Origin: a virus | Length of the DNA: 37,068 bases | IMG/VR virus record: IMGVR_UViG_3300026094_001113 | Span: 1-37,068 of that record | Reading direction: 5' to 3' (one strand) | Shown here: piece after piece, positions 7,476 through 15,920 of the stretch | Numbering within the stretch: position 1 is the stretch's first letter | Layout: each line of letters starts with the position of its first letter | Position numbers and translations under genes: made by a program | Notes under the pieces: generated by a model | Databases searched by the model: none | The model's input: only the letters and a program-made list of their open reading frames with translations | Told to the model about the DNA's origin: nothing

Positions 7476-8273
7476 ATGAATTATAAAAGCAAAATACAAC
7501 CAGAGTACGCCTACACAAATTTAGTAGAACACGATACAATTTTTTTCCCTTTAGATAATAAATGGAAACGTGTTGCCATTAGTGTTAGTGGTGGTGCTGA
7601 TAGCGCTCTTCTTGCCTATTTGTTAAGTTATTATATTTGGAAAAATAATTTAGATATCGAAATACATTTTATATCTAATATACGTATGTGGGAAACACGA
7701 CCGTGGCAAAGATATGATAGTATAAACGTATATAATTACATTAAAACACTTTTTCCTTCGTTGACATATCATAGACATGAAAATTTTATACCGCCAGAGC
7801 TAGAAACAGCTAACATCGGAAAAATAATACCTCATTTTACTGGGGAGCAAAAAGGCGGGGATTCGATCTGTACTTTTTCTTATGCTACTTATATCTGTAA
7901 AAGAGAAAATATAAGTGCTTGGTTCGCAGCACTAACAAAAAATCCTGATCAAGATTTTTCCGGAACCCCAGACGATAGAAACAGCAAAGACTTAGATAAT
8001 GTAAAAAATCCTATAGAAATTTTCAATGGTATAATTCTAGCTCATCCTTTTTGTAACACAAGCAAGGATTGGGTTATAAAACAATATAAGGATCTAGATA
8101 TATTAGACTTATTAAATGCCACTAGAAGTTGTGAAGGAGATAAAAATTCTGCTCCAGAAATATTTGGTGAATTAAATTTTTATACATACAATCAGTTCGA
8201 CTATGTACCAACTTGTGGCAAATGTTTCTGGTGTCAAGAAAGAAAATGGGCATTAAGCCAAAATAACTTATGA
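7476..8273 (+). CDS. PP-loop ATPase, QueC/ExsB-like
   Basis: This 265-residue ATP pyrophosphatase carries the PP-loop SGGADS at 38-43, which binds ATP to adenylate a carboxylate or amide, and a C-terminal zinc-type set C219, C247, C250, C253 (CGKCFWCQERKWAL). The last part is very close to QueC, which makes 7-cyano-7-deazaguanine. In QueC, however, the first cysteine lies about ten residues before the CxxC; here the gap is 28. No other queuosine genes are present (FolE, QueD and a QueE-like rSAM are missing). It therefore probably performs ATP-driven nitrogen or sulphur insertion on another substrate, in step with the rSAM enzymes that flank it. It is 2 bases from the upstream stop and overlaps the downstream start by 4. 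Confidence 0.8.
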   Translation: MNYKSKIQPEYAYTNLVEHDTIFFPLDNKWKRVAISVSGGADSALLAYLLSYYIWKNNLDIEIHFISNIRMWETRPWQRYDSINVYNYIKTLFPSLTYHRHENFIPPELETANIGKIIPHFTGEQKGGDSICTFSYATYICKRENISAWFAALTKNPDQDFSGTPDDRNSKDLDNVKNPIEIFNGIILAHPFCNTSKDWVIKQYKDLDILDLLNATRSCEGDKNSAPEIFGELNFYTYNQFDYVPTCGKCFWCQERKWALSQNNL

Positions 8274-9157
8274 AAAAAATTACAAGTAGGTGGCCCCATC
8301 AAGATTCTTTAAAAATAGAATGGAACCTGGGCAAGAGGTGTAATCTCGATTGTGCCTATTGTCCTGCGGAAATACATGATAACCATTCTCCTCATACTGC
8401 TATAGATATTCTGAAATCCACAGTAGATAAACTTTCTCAGATTGACAAGCCTTTGAGAATAAGTTTTACTGGGGGCGAGCCCTGTGTGCATCCAAAAATA
8501 TCAGACCTGTTTGATTACACAAGACAGCATGCTTCGTGGATTAATGTAACCACAAATGGAACACGTAAAGCGGAATGGTATGCCAGCCAACCTCTAGATC
8601 ATATTGTGTTTTCTCTACACTTTGAAACTGCCGACTGGGAACGACATTTGATAAACATCGTAGAAACACATGAATTAGTAGATATTCCAATACAGGTAAA
8701 TGTCATGGCACATCACGAGCATATGGAAAATGTTAGGTTTGCCGCTATGCATCTACAAAATCACAAAATAAAGCATGTTATACGCCGCATTCGTTGGACA
8801 GAATCGCATGATTGGTTTGATGATATGCGCTACGACCAAAGAGATCTAGACTGGATCTTAGAAAACGAAGCAACTGCTTTACCTAATTGCGAAGTAGATG
8901 GAGAATATTCCATACATGCTAACGACATAATAAAGAAACACGATAATCAATTTCAAGGTTGGAAATGTAATATTGGGTTAGAAAGTCTGATGATTAATTG
9001 GGACGGTGAGGTTTATAGAGCAACCTGTAGAGTAGGAGGCAGTTTAGGGAATATATACGAAGGCAATTTTGAGAATCCCAGTGATTCGATCACTTGTACT
9101 CGTAATTGGTGTACATGTGCAGCTGATATTCCTATCACTAAAATAAAACTAATCTAA
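8270..9157 (+). CDS. Radical SAM enzyme with C-terminal Cx4CxC cluster (R2)
   Basis: This 295-residue enzyme has its cluster at C24-x3-C28-x2-C31 (KRCNLDCAYCPAE) and GGEP at 68-71. The C-terminal third holds C233 (GWKCNIGLE), C253 (RATCRVGG) and the ending C276-x4-C281-x-C283, apparently a SPASM-like auxiliary site. The same Cys layout recurs in the genes at 10232, 11298, 12259 and 33497. The phrase FSLHFETAD in the barrel is also shared in form with them. It is coupled to the PP-loop gene by an ATGA overlap and meets a convergent rSAM gene tail to tail with a 9-base overlap. Its GC content is higher than in the middle of the island. Substrate is unknown. Confidence 0.85.
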   Translation: MKKITSRWPHQDSLKIEWNLGKRCNLDCAYCPAEIHDNHSPHTAIDILKSTVDKLSQIDKPLRISFTGGEPCVHPKISDLFDYTRQHASWINVTTNGTRKAEWYASQPLDHIVFSLHFETADWERHLINIVETHELVDIPIQVNVMAHHEHMENVRFAAMHLQNHKIKHVIRRIRWTESHDWFDDMRYDQRDLDWILENEATALPNCEVDGEYSIHANDIIKKHDNQFQGWKCNIGLESLMINWDGEVYRATCRVGGSLGNIYEGNFENPSDSITCTRNWCTCAADIPITKIKLI

Positions 9158-10192
9158 TCCACAAAGTAAATTACATAATAAAAGTTTTTGTTTGATCCAA
9201 TAACGATGCCATATTTTTAAATATTCTGGGTTGTTTAATATACTTTTTATAGATACAATATCTAAACTAAAAAGATTTTCTTTTTCTAAGTCCTTTATTA
9301 CAGCGGCAATCTCCTTTTTAATTCTAGGCAACCTTTTGTTAAGCGCATGCTCACCTATTATAGGCATTTGATATCTGTTGGTGGCAATGTAGCAACAAGG
9401 AAATATACACTTGTAAGCATCTATATAAATGCTGTTGTTTGTTAATGATTCGCAACAATTTGTCATATTTTTTTCTAAAGTTTCGACGTCTTGTAAAAGG
9501 TTTTCGAATTCTGCTTCGGATCCAATATCTACATTTTCAATACAGGATTCAAGATTATATAATGTTGAGCCGTCTTTACCTAATACTGAAAACTGACTCG
9601 ATGTTTTAAATCTTTCTGTAACTATTTTATCAACAGAATTAAACCCTATGTCTAGTAGAAATTTTTCTAGGTCTTTGTATTGATGTTGATTATGTTTAAA
9701 TTGAATAAAATGAGCCTCTGCATTTCCGCCTGCTTTTATAAATGTCTTTGCATTATCGATTATTTTATTCCAATTTGTACCTATTCGGTATAGACTATGG
9801 GTATCTGAGAAACCGTCAATTCCAAAATATACAGTGTGATTTTTTGGCAAGCGTTTGGGTAAATTTTTCCAAAACGTGGTTGTTCGTAGACTTGCATTAG
9901 TATGGATATCTACTTTTATCATAGGATTAATTTTTTTGACATAGGATATTATATCTAAAAAATCTTTTACCATTAACGGATCGCCTAGACCGCCACAAAA
10001 ATTAAGATGTTTAATCTGCATCAATACTTCTTCAGATAGAATCTTTTTGAAATCATCTAGATTCCATTCTACGTTTTTGAAAAGATTGTTAGGAATACCG
10101 CTATGATAATTTCTGCTACACATAGGACATTTCGCCTGGCATCGATTTGTTATTTCTACTTCTATACTTTTTAAGTTATTGAAACCAAACAT
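9149..10192 (-). CDS. Radical SAM/SPASM-like enzyme with altered GGEP motif (R3)
   Basis: This 347-residue enzyme has C18-x3-C22-x2-C25 (NRCQAKCPMCSRNYH). Where most rSAM enzymes have GGEP (contacting the SAM amino group), this one has CGGLGDP at 66-72. The C-terminal part has NCCESL, then IYIDAYKCIFPCCYIA, and ends with C340-x3-C344 (LLLCNLLCGLD), a SPASM-like set. It is a clear paralogue of the gene at 14740-15819: both contain DTHSLYRIGT and an AGG-containing helix at the same place. Monocistronic on the minus strand, it has a TTAAATA box 6 bases before ATG 10192 and probably a leaderless mRNA. Confidence 0.85.
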   Translation of the reverse strand: MFGFNNLKSIEVEITNRCQAKCPMCSRNYHSGIPNNLFKNVEWNLDDFKKILSEEVLMQIKHLNFCGGLGDPLMVKDFLDIISYVKKINPMIKVDIHTNASLRTTTFWKNLPKRLPKNHTVYFGIDGFSDTHSLYRIGTNWNKIIDNAKTFIKAGGNAEAHFIQFKHNQHQYKDLEKFLLDIGFNSVDKIVTERFKTSSQFSVLGKDGSTLYNLESCIENVDIGSEAEFENLLQDVETLEKNMTNCCESLTNNSIYIDAYKCIFPCCYIATNRYQMPIIGEHALNKRLPRIKKEIAAVIKDLEKENLFSLDIVSIKSILNNPEYLKIWHRYWIKQKLLLCNLLCGLD

Positions 10193-10198
10193 TAATAC

Positions 10199-10206
10199 TA
10201 TTTAAC
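10199..10206 (-). promoter_or_regulatory. Late-type -10 box (GTTAAATA), minus strand
   Basis: Six of eight matches to TATAAATA, followed by GTATTA and ATG 10192. The 6-base spacing is the same as at 6165-6172. Confidence 0.45.
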
Positions 10207-10214
10207 TTTGATTA

Positions 10215-10222
10215 TTTAAATA
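10215..10222 (+). promoter_or_regulatory. Late-type -10 box (TTTAAATA), plus strand
   Basis: Seven of eight matches to TATAAATA, with 9 bases to ATG 10232 and no ribosome site between. It forms a divergent pair with 10199-10206 in a 39-base spacer. Confidence 0.5.
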
Positions 10223-10231
10223 CTTCTATAT

Positions 10232-11314
10232 ATGATTAATCCTGTTGCTATAAATTCTAAAAACATAGAGCCTATGATGATTACATGGGACACAGGTAAA
10301 AAATGTAACTATGATTGTACATATTGCGAGGCATCACGTCATGATAATCATAGTTCTTTCCATTCTCTAGAAGAATATCTCGATACTTTTAATTTTATAC
10401 GAGAATATGTCAACATATATGATAGATACAAAATCAATCCTGCTGATCATACCAATATTAATTTTACCGGTGGCGAGCCTACATTAAATCCTCATTTCTG
10501 GGAACTGGCAGACAAAATAAAACAAGACCATAATAATTTTAGATTAAGCCTTACAACGAACGGTGCTTGGAATAAAAAATACACTGAAAAAATTAAAGAA
10601 CACTTTTCTGGCGTTACAGTAAGTTATCATGCTGAATCAAACAATAAATTAAAAGAATTAGTTATCGACAATATTTTAGCATTGAAAGATACTGATATAT
10701 GGTTACAGGTCAATGTCATGCTTCATGCTGATTATTTTAACGAATGTGTCGAAGTATATGAACACTTAAAAAAGAATGGTATTAAGGTCAATCCTCGTCC
10801 GATCGGCGACGGTAATGAGAGTAGGAAAGGGTGGTTTGTTGACGAAGATGGCGTGTTTAGGAAAACTGCCCATGACTATACCGAAGAACAAACGGATTGG
10901 TTTTTTCGAGAAACAGGGTTAGAAAAAAATATCGAATGTTCGTCAGGAGACGAATTTGGAAGAGGTTGCTGCGGCGGAAGGTGTATTGAAGGGTTAGTGG
11001 ACGATGTATGGCAGCCTGTATCTATTGTTGATACACATTTTAAAGATTGGTATTGCTCGGTTAATTGGTATTTTTTACACATTGAACAACACACTGGTTC
11101 AGTATATCATCATCAGACCTGTCAAGCAAAGTTTGACGGTGAAAGAGGTTCTATAGGATCTCTATCAAAGACACAAAAAATGTTAAATGATGTAAAAGAA
11201 AATATAAAAAAAGATAAAATTATATCTTGTCCTAATATTAGATGCGGTTGCGGAATGTGTGTTCCAAAAGCCGAAGATAAAAATATTTTTCATAAACTTA
11301 AATCTTCCATTTAG
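10232..11314 (+). CDS. Radical SAM enzyme with C-terminal Cx4CxCx2C cluster (R4)
   Basis: This 360-residue enzyme has C25-x3-C29-x2-C32 (KKCNYDCTYCEAS) and GGEP at 80-83. The barrel contains VSYHAESNNK, shared with the gene at 12259 (VSYHAESTPK). A middle insert near residues 230-250 is Cys-rich (GRGCCGGRC). The C-terminus carries WYCSVNWYFLHI, HHQTCQ and the ending C333-x4-C338-x-C340-x2-C343 (RCGCGMCVPK). This is the same plan as R2 with an added final Cys, so extra iron-sulphur clusters are likely. Substrate is unknown. It is a single-gene plus-strand block that overlaps the convergent rSAM gene by 17 bases. Confidence 0.85.
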   Translation: MINPVAINSKNIEPMMITWDTGKKCNYDCTYCEASRHDNHSSFHSLEEYLDTFNFIREYVNIYDRYKINPADHTNINFTGGEPTLNPHFWELADKIKQDHNNFRLSLTTNGAWNKKYTEKIKEHFSGVTVSYHAESNNKLKELVIDNILALKDTDIWLQVNVMLHADYFNECVEVYEHLKKNGIKVNPRPIGDGNESRKGWFVDEDGVFRKTAHDYTEEQTDWFFRETGLEKNIECSSGDEFGRGCCGGRCIEGLVDDVWQPVSIVDTHFKDWYCSVNWYFLHIEQHTGSVYHHQTCQAKFDGERGSIGSLSKTQKMLNDVKENIKKDKIISCPNIRCGCGMCVPKAEDKNIFHKLKSSI

Positions 11315-12266
11315 TGACAGCAATTTCTGACTTACAGCTACAAATATCTTTTGTACAAGTTATAGGCTTAAATTTTGGATTAAAATTATCTTTAAAATTT
11401 TCATCGTAAAGATTAAATGGTGCAGGATATCCAAAAATTTTATCTCTACAATTTGCTGTAATTTCGCCGTTTTGGAAAATTTTAACTTGCTCTAACCCTA
11501 TATTACATTTAAATCCTTTAAAATAATTTAGATTATTAATAGAAATCCACTGATCTCCTTCAGATTCTTTTACTGTGTCGTCCTCTAAAGTTATAAAGAG
11601 CTTAGTAATCTCAACTGGGCCTACTTTATTATACCATTCTTCGTTAGGATATCTTCTTATTCTTTCCTCTAGGTAGACCTTTTGATCATCGTTATAAAAA
11701 GTTTTTCCGTTAAAATGGACTACTTTTGCTAAAATAGGCCAATCGTACTTAGAAGTTTTTAAATCTTCAATTATTTGTTTACATTTGTCAAAACTTCTAT
11801 GATCCATTAACACATTCGTAACAAAAAATACATCATGTTCATATAGAATATCACCTACTTTTTTTAAATGTTCAATGTTAGCAAATTCATGATGTATACT
11901 AATTTCAATTTGATCAAAATATCTACAATATTCTTTCCACCATCTACGACTTTTTGATCCATTTGTTGATATGCGTATTTCACAATTAAATTTTTTTCTA
12001 AAAAAGTCGCAAACTTCAGGAAGATCTCTCCATAAAGTAGGCTCACCTCCTATAAGGTAAAGTATAGGCCGTGTTCTTCCATTTTCTCGATACTTAGACA
12101 AAAGATGTCCTAAATTCCGTTTAACTATTTCTTTGTCGGGCCAAGGATAATCCCCTTCATTGCTGCCTGGGAAACAATACGAACATTTATGATTGCATAG
12201 ATTTCCTAACATGTATTCTATTCTTATGCGTTTGTCTGAAAAATTATTTTTTATAGATTTAATCAT
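11298..12266 (-). CDS. Radical SAM enzyme with C-terminal Cx4CxC cluster (R5)
   Basis: This 322-residue enzyme has C24-x3-C28-x2-C31 (NLCNHKCSYCFPG), GGEP at 73-76 (LIGGEPTLW) and ISIHHEFAN in the barrel. The tail has GFKCNIGLE, TANCRDK and C304-x4-C309-x-C311, which groups it with R2 and R13. The last words (AVTKWKI) also resemble the end of R2 (PITKIKLI). It is the final gene of a four-rSAM operon in which all genes overlap, and starts at ATG 12266, 8 bases inside the upstream gene. Its 3' end overlaps R4 by 17 bases. Substrate is unknown. Confidence 0.85.
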   Translation of the reverse strand: MIKSIKNNFSDKRIRIEYMLGNLCNHKCSYCFPGSNEGDYPWPDKEIVKRNLGHLLSKYRENGRTRPILYLIGGEPTLWRDLPEVCDFFRKKFNCEIRISTNGSKSRRWWKEYCRYFDQIEISIHHEFANIEHLKKVGDILYEHDVFFVTNVLMDHRSFDKCKQIIEDLKTSKYDWPILAKVVHFNGKTFYNDDQKVYLEERIRRYPNEEWYNKVGPVEITKLFITLEDDTVKESEGDQWISINNLNYFKGFKCNIGLEQVKIFQNGEITANCRDKIFGYPAPFNLYDENFKDNFNPKFKPITCTKDICSCKSEIAVTKWKI

Positions 12267-13353
12267 TTCTATATTTTTCCATTATTTTTTTGAAAACATC
12301 CTCATCTTTTGACTTAGGAGTACACATTCCACACCAGCAACTGTTTTTTTGGCATACGATAAAATCTTGTTTATTTTTTATTGCGTGTCTTGCCTTTTTA
12401 AGTATTTCTTCTGTATCTGTTAAAAAACCTAATGGTGCTACTTTGCTGCGTAAATTTTGTCTGCAATCTTTATTTGTAAAAACCTGTCCAGTGTTCTGCC
12501 TAATGTATAAGAAAAATCTGTTAACGCTGCAATTCCATCCTTTAAATTTATTTTCGACTAAAGTTTTAGTAGAATCATAATTTTCATCTATGTAAAAGGG
12601 AACACGTCCACAACATTCTCTAACTTTACTACTGAGATCTATTCCGTTTTTCACAAAATAAGAAAACTTATCTAGAATTTTTGTTTTTGGACAGTTATCG
12701 CATGTTCCATATAACCAATTTTTTTGTTCTTCTGTGTAATTAAATCTAAAATCACTCCATTTAGAATCAATTTGTCTAGGAATTACTTTTATTTTACGCT
12801 CCCTGCACCATTTGACCATACTTACGCAATCTTCCCAGTAATGAGGGTGCATCATACAGCTCACTTGGAAATTTTTATTACGTTTTTTAAGGAACAAGAT
12901 ATTGTTTTTAACTAATGTTTTTTGTTTAGGCGTAGATTCGGCGTGATAACTTACTGTTATATGATCTAGATTAGATATAATTTTTTTCCAATGGTTTTTT
13001 CCTACTACTGCATTGGTTATTGTGCTTATTGCTACTGAAAAATCATATTTTTTTCTTTTATCCTTAATATAACCTAGGATATCTACTATATCTGGATGAA
13101 ATAGGCTCTCTCCGCCGTAAACATTAAGATTGACGTGTTTCATTACTTGGTTACTATTATCAGGGTAAGTATACAAGTACAGGCTTACGTATTGAAAAAT
13201 AAAATCAACGGTTTGAAGACACTCATGTAAAGAAGGATGCGGTTGGGTGTTATCATGGCCATCACCGCAATATGAACAATCTAAATTGCATTTCAAAGTG
13301 CTTTCCCATTCTACATGAAAAAACTGTTTTTCAGCTGGTTCGAGTGTTTTCAT
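12259..13353 (-). CDS. Radical SAM enzyme with C-terminal Cx4CxCx2C cluster (R6)
   Basis: This 364-residue paralogue of R4 has C22-x3-C26-x2-C29 (LKCNLDCSYCGDG). The SAM-binding motif is GGES (80-83) instead of GGEP. The insert near residues 210-255 has CDNCPKTK and ECCGRV, and the tail has GWNCSVNRFFLYI, NKDCRQN and C334-x4-C339-x-C341-x2-C344 (CWCGMCTPKS). The Cys set, the barrel phrase and the final PKxxDxxxF(H/K)K are shared with R4, so both probably act on related substrates. It starts at ATG 13353 in an ATGA overlap with the twitch-type gene upstream and overlaps the next gene by 8 bases. Confidence 0.85.
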   Translation of the reverse strand: MKTLEPAEKQFFHVEWESTLKCNLDCSYCGDGHDNTQPHPSLHECLQTVDFIFQYVSLYLYTYPDNSNQVMKHVNLNVYGGESLFHPDIVDILGYIKDKRKKYDFSVAISTITNAVVGKNHWKKIISNLDHITVSYHAESTPKQKTLVKNNILFLKKRNKNFQVSCMMHPHYWEDCVSMVKWCRERKIKVIPRQIDSKWSDFRFNYTEEQKNWLYGTCDNCPKTKILDKFSYFVKNGIDLSSKVRECCGRVPFYIDENYDSTKTLVENKFKGWNCSVNRFFLYIRQNTGQVFTNKDCRQNLRSKVAPLGFLTDTEEILKKARHAIKNKQDFIVCQKNSCWCGMCTPKSKDEDVFKKIMEKYRND

Positions 13354-14747
13354 AACAAATGTGCTAGTTCAGGAAATATCTCTTTTGCCGAAACGCCTCT
13401 AATTAAATCTAACTCGGTGATGTATTCTTTAAAGCCCGGTAATTCGTTTGATTTGTCTTCAGCATCCATGTGATTCATTACGGCTTCCCAGCGTCTCCAT
13501 CCATAGGGATTGTGTTTCCAAAAATCATCATCCTGTCTGTAATTATGGCAAAGCCAGTCTTTAAATTCTCTGTATCTTTCTCTTACTTCTTGCTTGTCTT
13601 CTTTAGGAAGACACTGAATACTTAAAAATGTAGGTATGTATAATAGATGCATGTTAACTAAACCGCCCCCCATTTGCACGCCGCCGGGTACTTGTGCGAC
13701 ATTTAGTTTTTTAAACCCAGATTCTACCTTCCACTTCATAAAATCTGGCAGGTGCTTTACGTTTAAAATTTGTATAGCAGTAGCAAGGCTGGTTGTAATA
13801 TTATCCGGAGTATTATCTAACATATGCAAATTCTTTTCTACCGTTTTCCAATCTGTAGGATAACGGATATACTCATCTCTCTCATAGCAAGCATCCATGG
13901 ATATAGCAAATTTTACTTTCTTAAAACGCGACCACATGTCGATTAAATCTTCGTCTACTAATAAGCCATTAGAATTATATCTTAAGAGAATTTGATCTTG
14001 ATAGCCTTGTCGAAGAATTTCTTCAATAAACTGCTTATGTTCCTTTATCATTAAGGGCTCGCCGCCAGCAAAATATACTTGTTTCAAATTAGGAATTTGT
14101 GCGTTCATTTCTTCCCAAAAAGAAGATTTTTCGTGCCATTTATTATCAAAGGAGGCAGCGTCAAACTGCATTTGACTTTTTACATTTGAATCTTTTAGTT
14201 TGTTTATTAATTTTGAATAATCTTGTAGCCACCTAGACGAGTCGTGAGGGGAACACATTACACATTTTATGTTGCAGGTGTGACCTAATCTTAAATCGAG
14301 ATATTTTAATTTTTCAGGAACTGTACCATCTTCTTCTGTTTGCCTAATTAGCTCAGGAATATCAACATCATCGTAATGCCAAGTTATTGTTTCCCAAACT
14401 CTTTTTGATACTACTCCTTTGGATTCTTCTTGAAAACATTTTGTGCAACTTGCTGGCTTTTCTCCTTTTAACATGGTTTTTCTGACGTTTTTCATATAAT
14501 TGTTATTCCATGCATGCATAGGAGTTGTTTTTCCAAAATTTGCAGAACTTCCGTCTCCGTTTTTTACTAATCCAACTTCGTGGTCTTTTCCTGCTCCACT
14601 GGCATTTGCCGAGCAACAAAGTCGCATATCTCCATTAGGTCTTGTAGCAAAATGTATCCATGGCAAAACACAAAATGTTGGAGAATTAGATGCTTGTTCA
14701 ATTTTTTGTTGCAAAGCTAATAAGCTAGTATTTTTTAAATCATTCAT
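13350..14747 (-). CDS. Twitch-type radical SAM enzyme (R7)
   Basis: I choose ATG 14747 (465 residues), which overlaps the upstream stop by 8 bases. A longer frame back to 14822 would run 83 bases into the upstream gene and add a Leu/Ile-rich, unrelated leader. The N-terminal module has C26, C44-C45 (MRLCCSANAS), HAWNNNYMKNVRKTMLKGE and C101-x2-C104 (SCTKCFQEE). The core has C158-x3-C162-x2-C165 (HTCNIKCVMCSPH) and GGEP at 228-231 (YFAGGEPLM). It is the same architecture as R1 and R9, with a longer loop between the cysteine pairs. Third-from-last gene of the four-rSAM operon. Substrate is unknown. Confidence 0.85.
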   Translation of the reverse strand: MNDLKNTSLLALQQKIEQASNSPTFCVLPWIHFATRPNGDMRLCCSANASGAGKDHEVGLVKNGDGSSANFGKTTPMHAWNNNYMKNVRKTMLKGEKPASCTKCFQEESKGVVSKRVWETITWHYDDVDIPELIRQTEEDGTVPEKLKYLDLRLGHTCNIKCVMCSPHDSSRWLQDYSKLINKLKDSNVKSQMQFDAASFDNKWHEKSSFWEEMNAQIPNLKQVYFAGGEPLMIKEHKQFIEEILRQGYQDQILLRYNSNGLLVDEDLIDMWSRFKKVKFAISMDACYERDEYIRYPTDWKTVEKNLHMLDNTPDNITTSLATAIQILNVKHLPDFMKWKVESGFKKLNVAQVPGGVQMGGGLVNMHLLYIPTFLSIQCLPKEDKQEVRERYREFKDWLCHNYRQDDDFWKHNPYGWRRWEAVMNHMDAEDKSNELPGFKEYITELDLIRGVSAKEIFPELAHLL

Positions 14748-15819
14748 TCGAAAATCCAATAGTTTGAGCAAATTGATCTTTAGGTTTAGATAAATTATTA
14801 TTTTTTCCGCAAGTTCGAGCACATGTGAGTAGTTTTTTTTCTCCCCAGTAACTTTCCCAAGCTGTTTGCCACTCGTTAGAATTTATTATTGATTTTAACG
14901 TTCTTTGTACAGCGTTTGTATTTCCTAGAGTTTTTCTTAAATCCTTATATTGTCTTAAAACATCTTTCCTATATTCTCTAACAATATCGTCTTTAGGTGA
15001 ATAGACATATGGAGCACTTGCTAAGAAACAACAAGGAAAAACATTCTTTTGTGCATCTATATATATTTCCCTAGTTTTCTTTACATAGCAATCTATTTCG
15101 GCATTTTGAAAATAACTTTTATAATTATCTACTACCTCTTTCGGAATAAAATCTGTGTTTGAGTTAGAAGGTTGTTGTAAACTATACAATGTGTTACCGT
15201 TTTTATCGTAGACATCAAATTCAGGTTCGCCAATAAATCTTGAAGAGTTTTTTTCTGTGAATAAATTAAATCCTAGTTTGCTTGCTCTAGTTTTGGCTTC
15301 ATCAACTTGATGCTCGTTATATTTAAATTTTATAAAGCACCATTCGGCAATTCCCCCTGCTTCTATAAATGCTTTTGCGTTTTCTATGATCTTTTCAAAA
15401 GAAGTTCCTATTCTATATAAACTATGAGTATCTTCTAGACCATCTATAGCAAATATAACTTTATGTGTTTGCGGTAATGCAAGAGCTAGTTCTCCCCACC
15501 ATTTTTTTGTTCTTGCTGATCCGTTAGTGTGAATTCTTATGTTCAATTTAGAATTAACATCTACAGAATATTTTATCATTTCTATTAGATTATCATTGAT
15601 AATAGGATCACCAAAATTACCACAAAAATAAAAACCATTTATTTGTTTAAGTGTTTCGTTATCCATTATTTTTTTAAAATCATTAAGAGTCCAGTCTGTT
15701 AGTTTCAGTAAAGGATTCTTAACTCCGCCATGATAATTCCTAATACACATAGGGCAAGAAGCCTGGCACTTACTTGTTATTTCTAAATGAATATCTTGCA
15801 AGTCTTTAAATTCAAACAT
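14740..15819 (-). CDS. Radical SAM/SPASM-like enzyme with altered GGEP motif (R8)
   Basis: This 359-residue paralogue of R3 has C18-x3-C22-x2-C25 (SKCQASCPMCIRNYH) and CGNFGDP (66-72) where GGEP is expected. It shares DTHSLYRIGT and the phrase EIYIDAQKNVFPCCFLA, and near the end has TCARTCGKNNN, the likely last ligands of a SPASM-type site. It is the first gene of the four-rSAM minus-strand operon (R8, R7, R6, R5). Upstream of ATG 15819 I see neither a clear late box at leaderless distance nor a good ribosome site. The 101-base spacer to R9 is the longest in the island. Confidence 0.85.
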   Translation of the reverse strand: MFEFKDLQDIHLEITSKCQASCPMCIRNYHGGVKNPLLKLTDWTLNDFKKIMDNETLKQINGFYFCGNFGDPIINDNLIEMIKYSVDVNSKLNIRIHTNGSARTKKWWGELALALPQTHKVIFAIDGLEDTHSLYRIGTSFEKIIENAKAFIEAGGIAEWCFIKFKYNEHQVDEAKTRASKLGFNLFTEKNSSRFIGEPEFDVYDKNGNTLYSLQQPSNSNTDFIPKEVVDNYKSYFQNAEIDCYVKKTREIYIDAQKNVFPCCFLASAPYVYSPKDDIVREYRKDVLRQYKDLRKTLGNTNAVQRTLKSIINSNEWQTAWESYWGEKKLLTCARTCGKNNNLSKPKDQFAQTIGFSNE

Positions 15820-15879
15820 AAAAAGAAGTCTTTTTAAAAAATAGATTAAGTCAGTATATAATCTTATGTAATTAGAACC

Positions 15880-15887
15880 TATAAATA
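15880..15887 (+). promoter_or_regulatory. Perfect T4 late -10 box (TATAAATA), plus strand
   Basis: CCTATAAATA lies 33 bases before ATG 15921, leaving an AT-rich leader of about 27 bases without a recognisable ribosome site. Bases 15885-15897 (ATATATGTATCTA) recur exactly at 29369-29381 in another divergent spacer. Confidence 0.6.
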
Positions 15888-15920
15888 TATGTATCTAAAA
15901 TAAATTATTTTTTTATTATT

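Noticed and set aside
7476-9157. 7-deazaguanine (queuosine-type) DNA modification
   Set aside because: Only a QueC-like protein is present. The adjacent rSAM genes have extra cysteine clusters and do not look like QueE, and no FolE, QueD or transglycosylase gene is in the window.
12290-12915. Plus-strand open frames opposite the R6 gene
   Set aside because: They lie antisense to a well-supported rSAM gene, have no ribosome site and give low-complexity, Phe/Ser-rich translations. The same applies to frames opposite R7 (14500-14793), the UDP-sugar dehydrogenase (28319-28618), R9 (16250-16624) and R13 (33845-34135).
13350-14822. Longer start of R7 at 14822
   Set aside because: It would overlap the upstream gene by 83 bases and add a hydrophobic leader not seen in the twitch relatives. 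ATG 14747 fits the short-overlap pattern of the operon.
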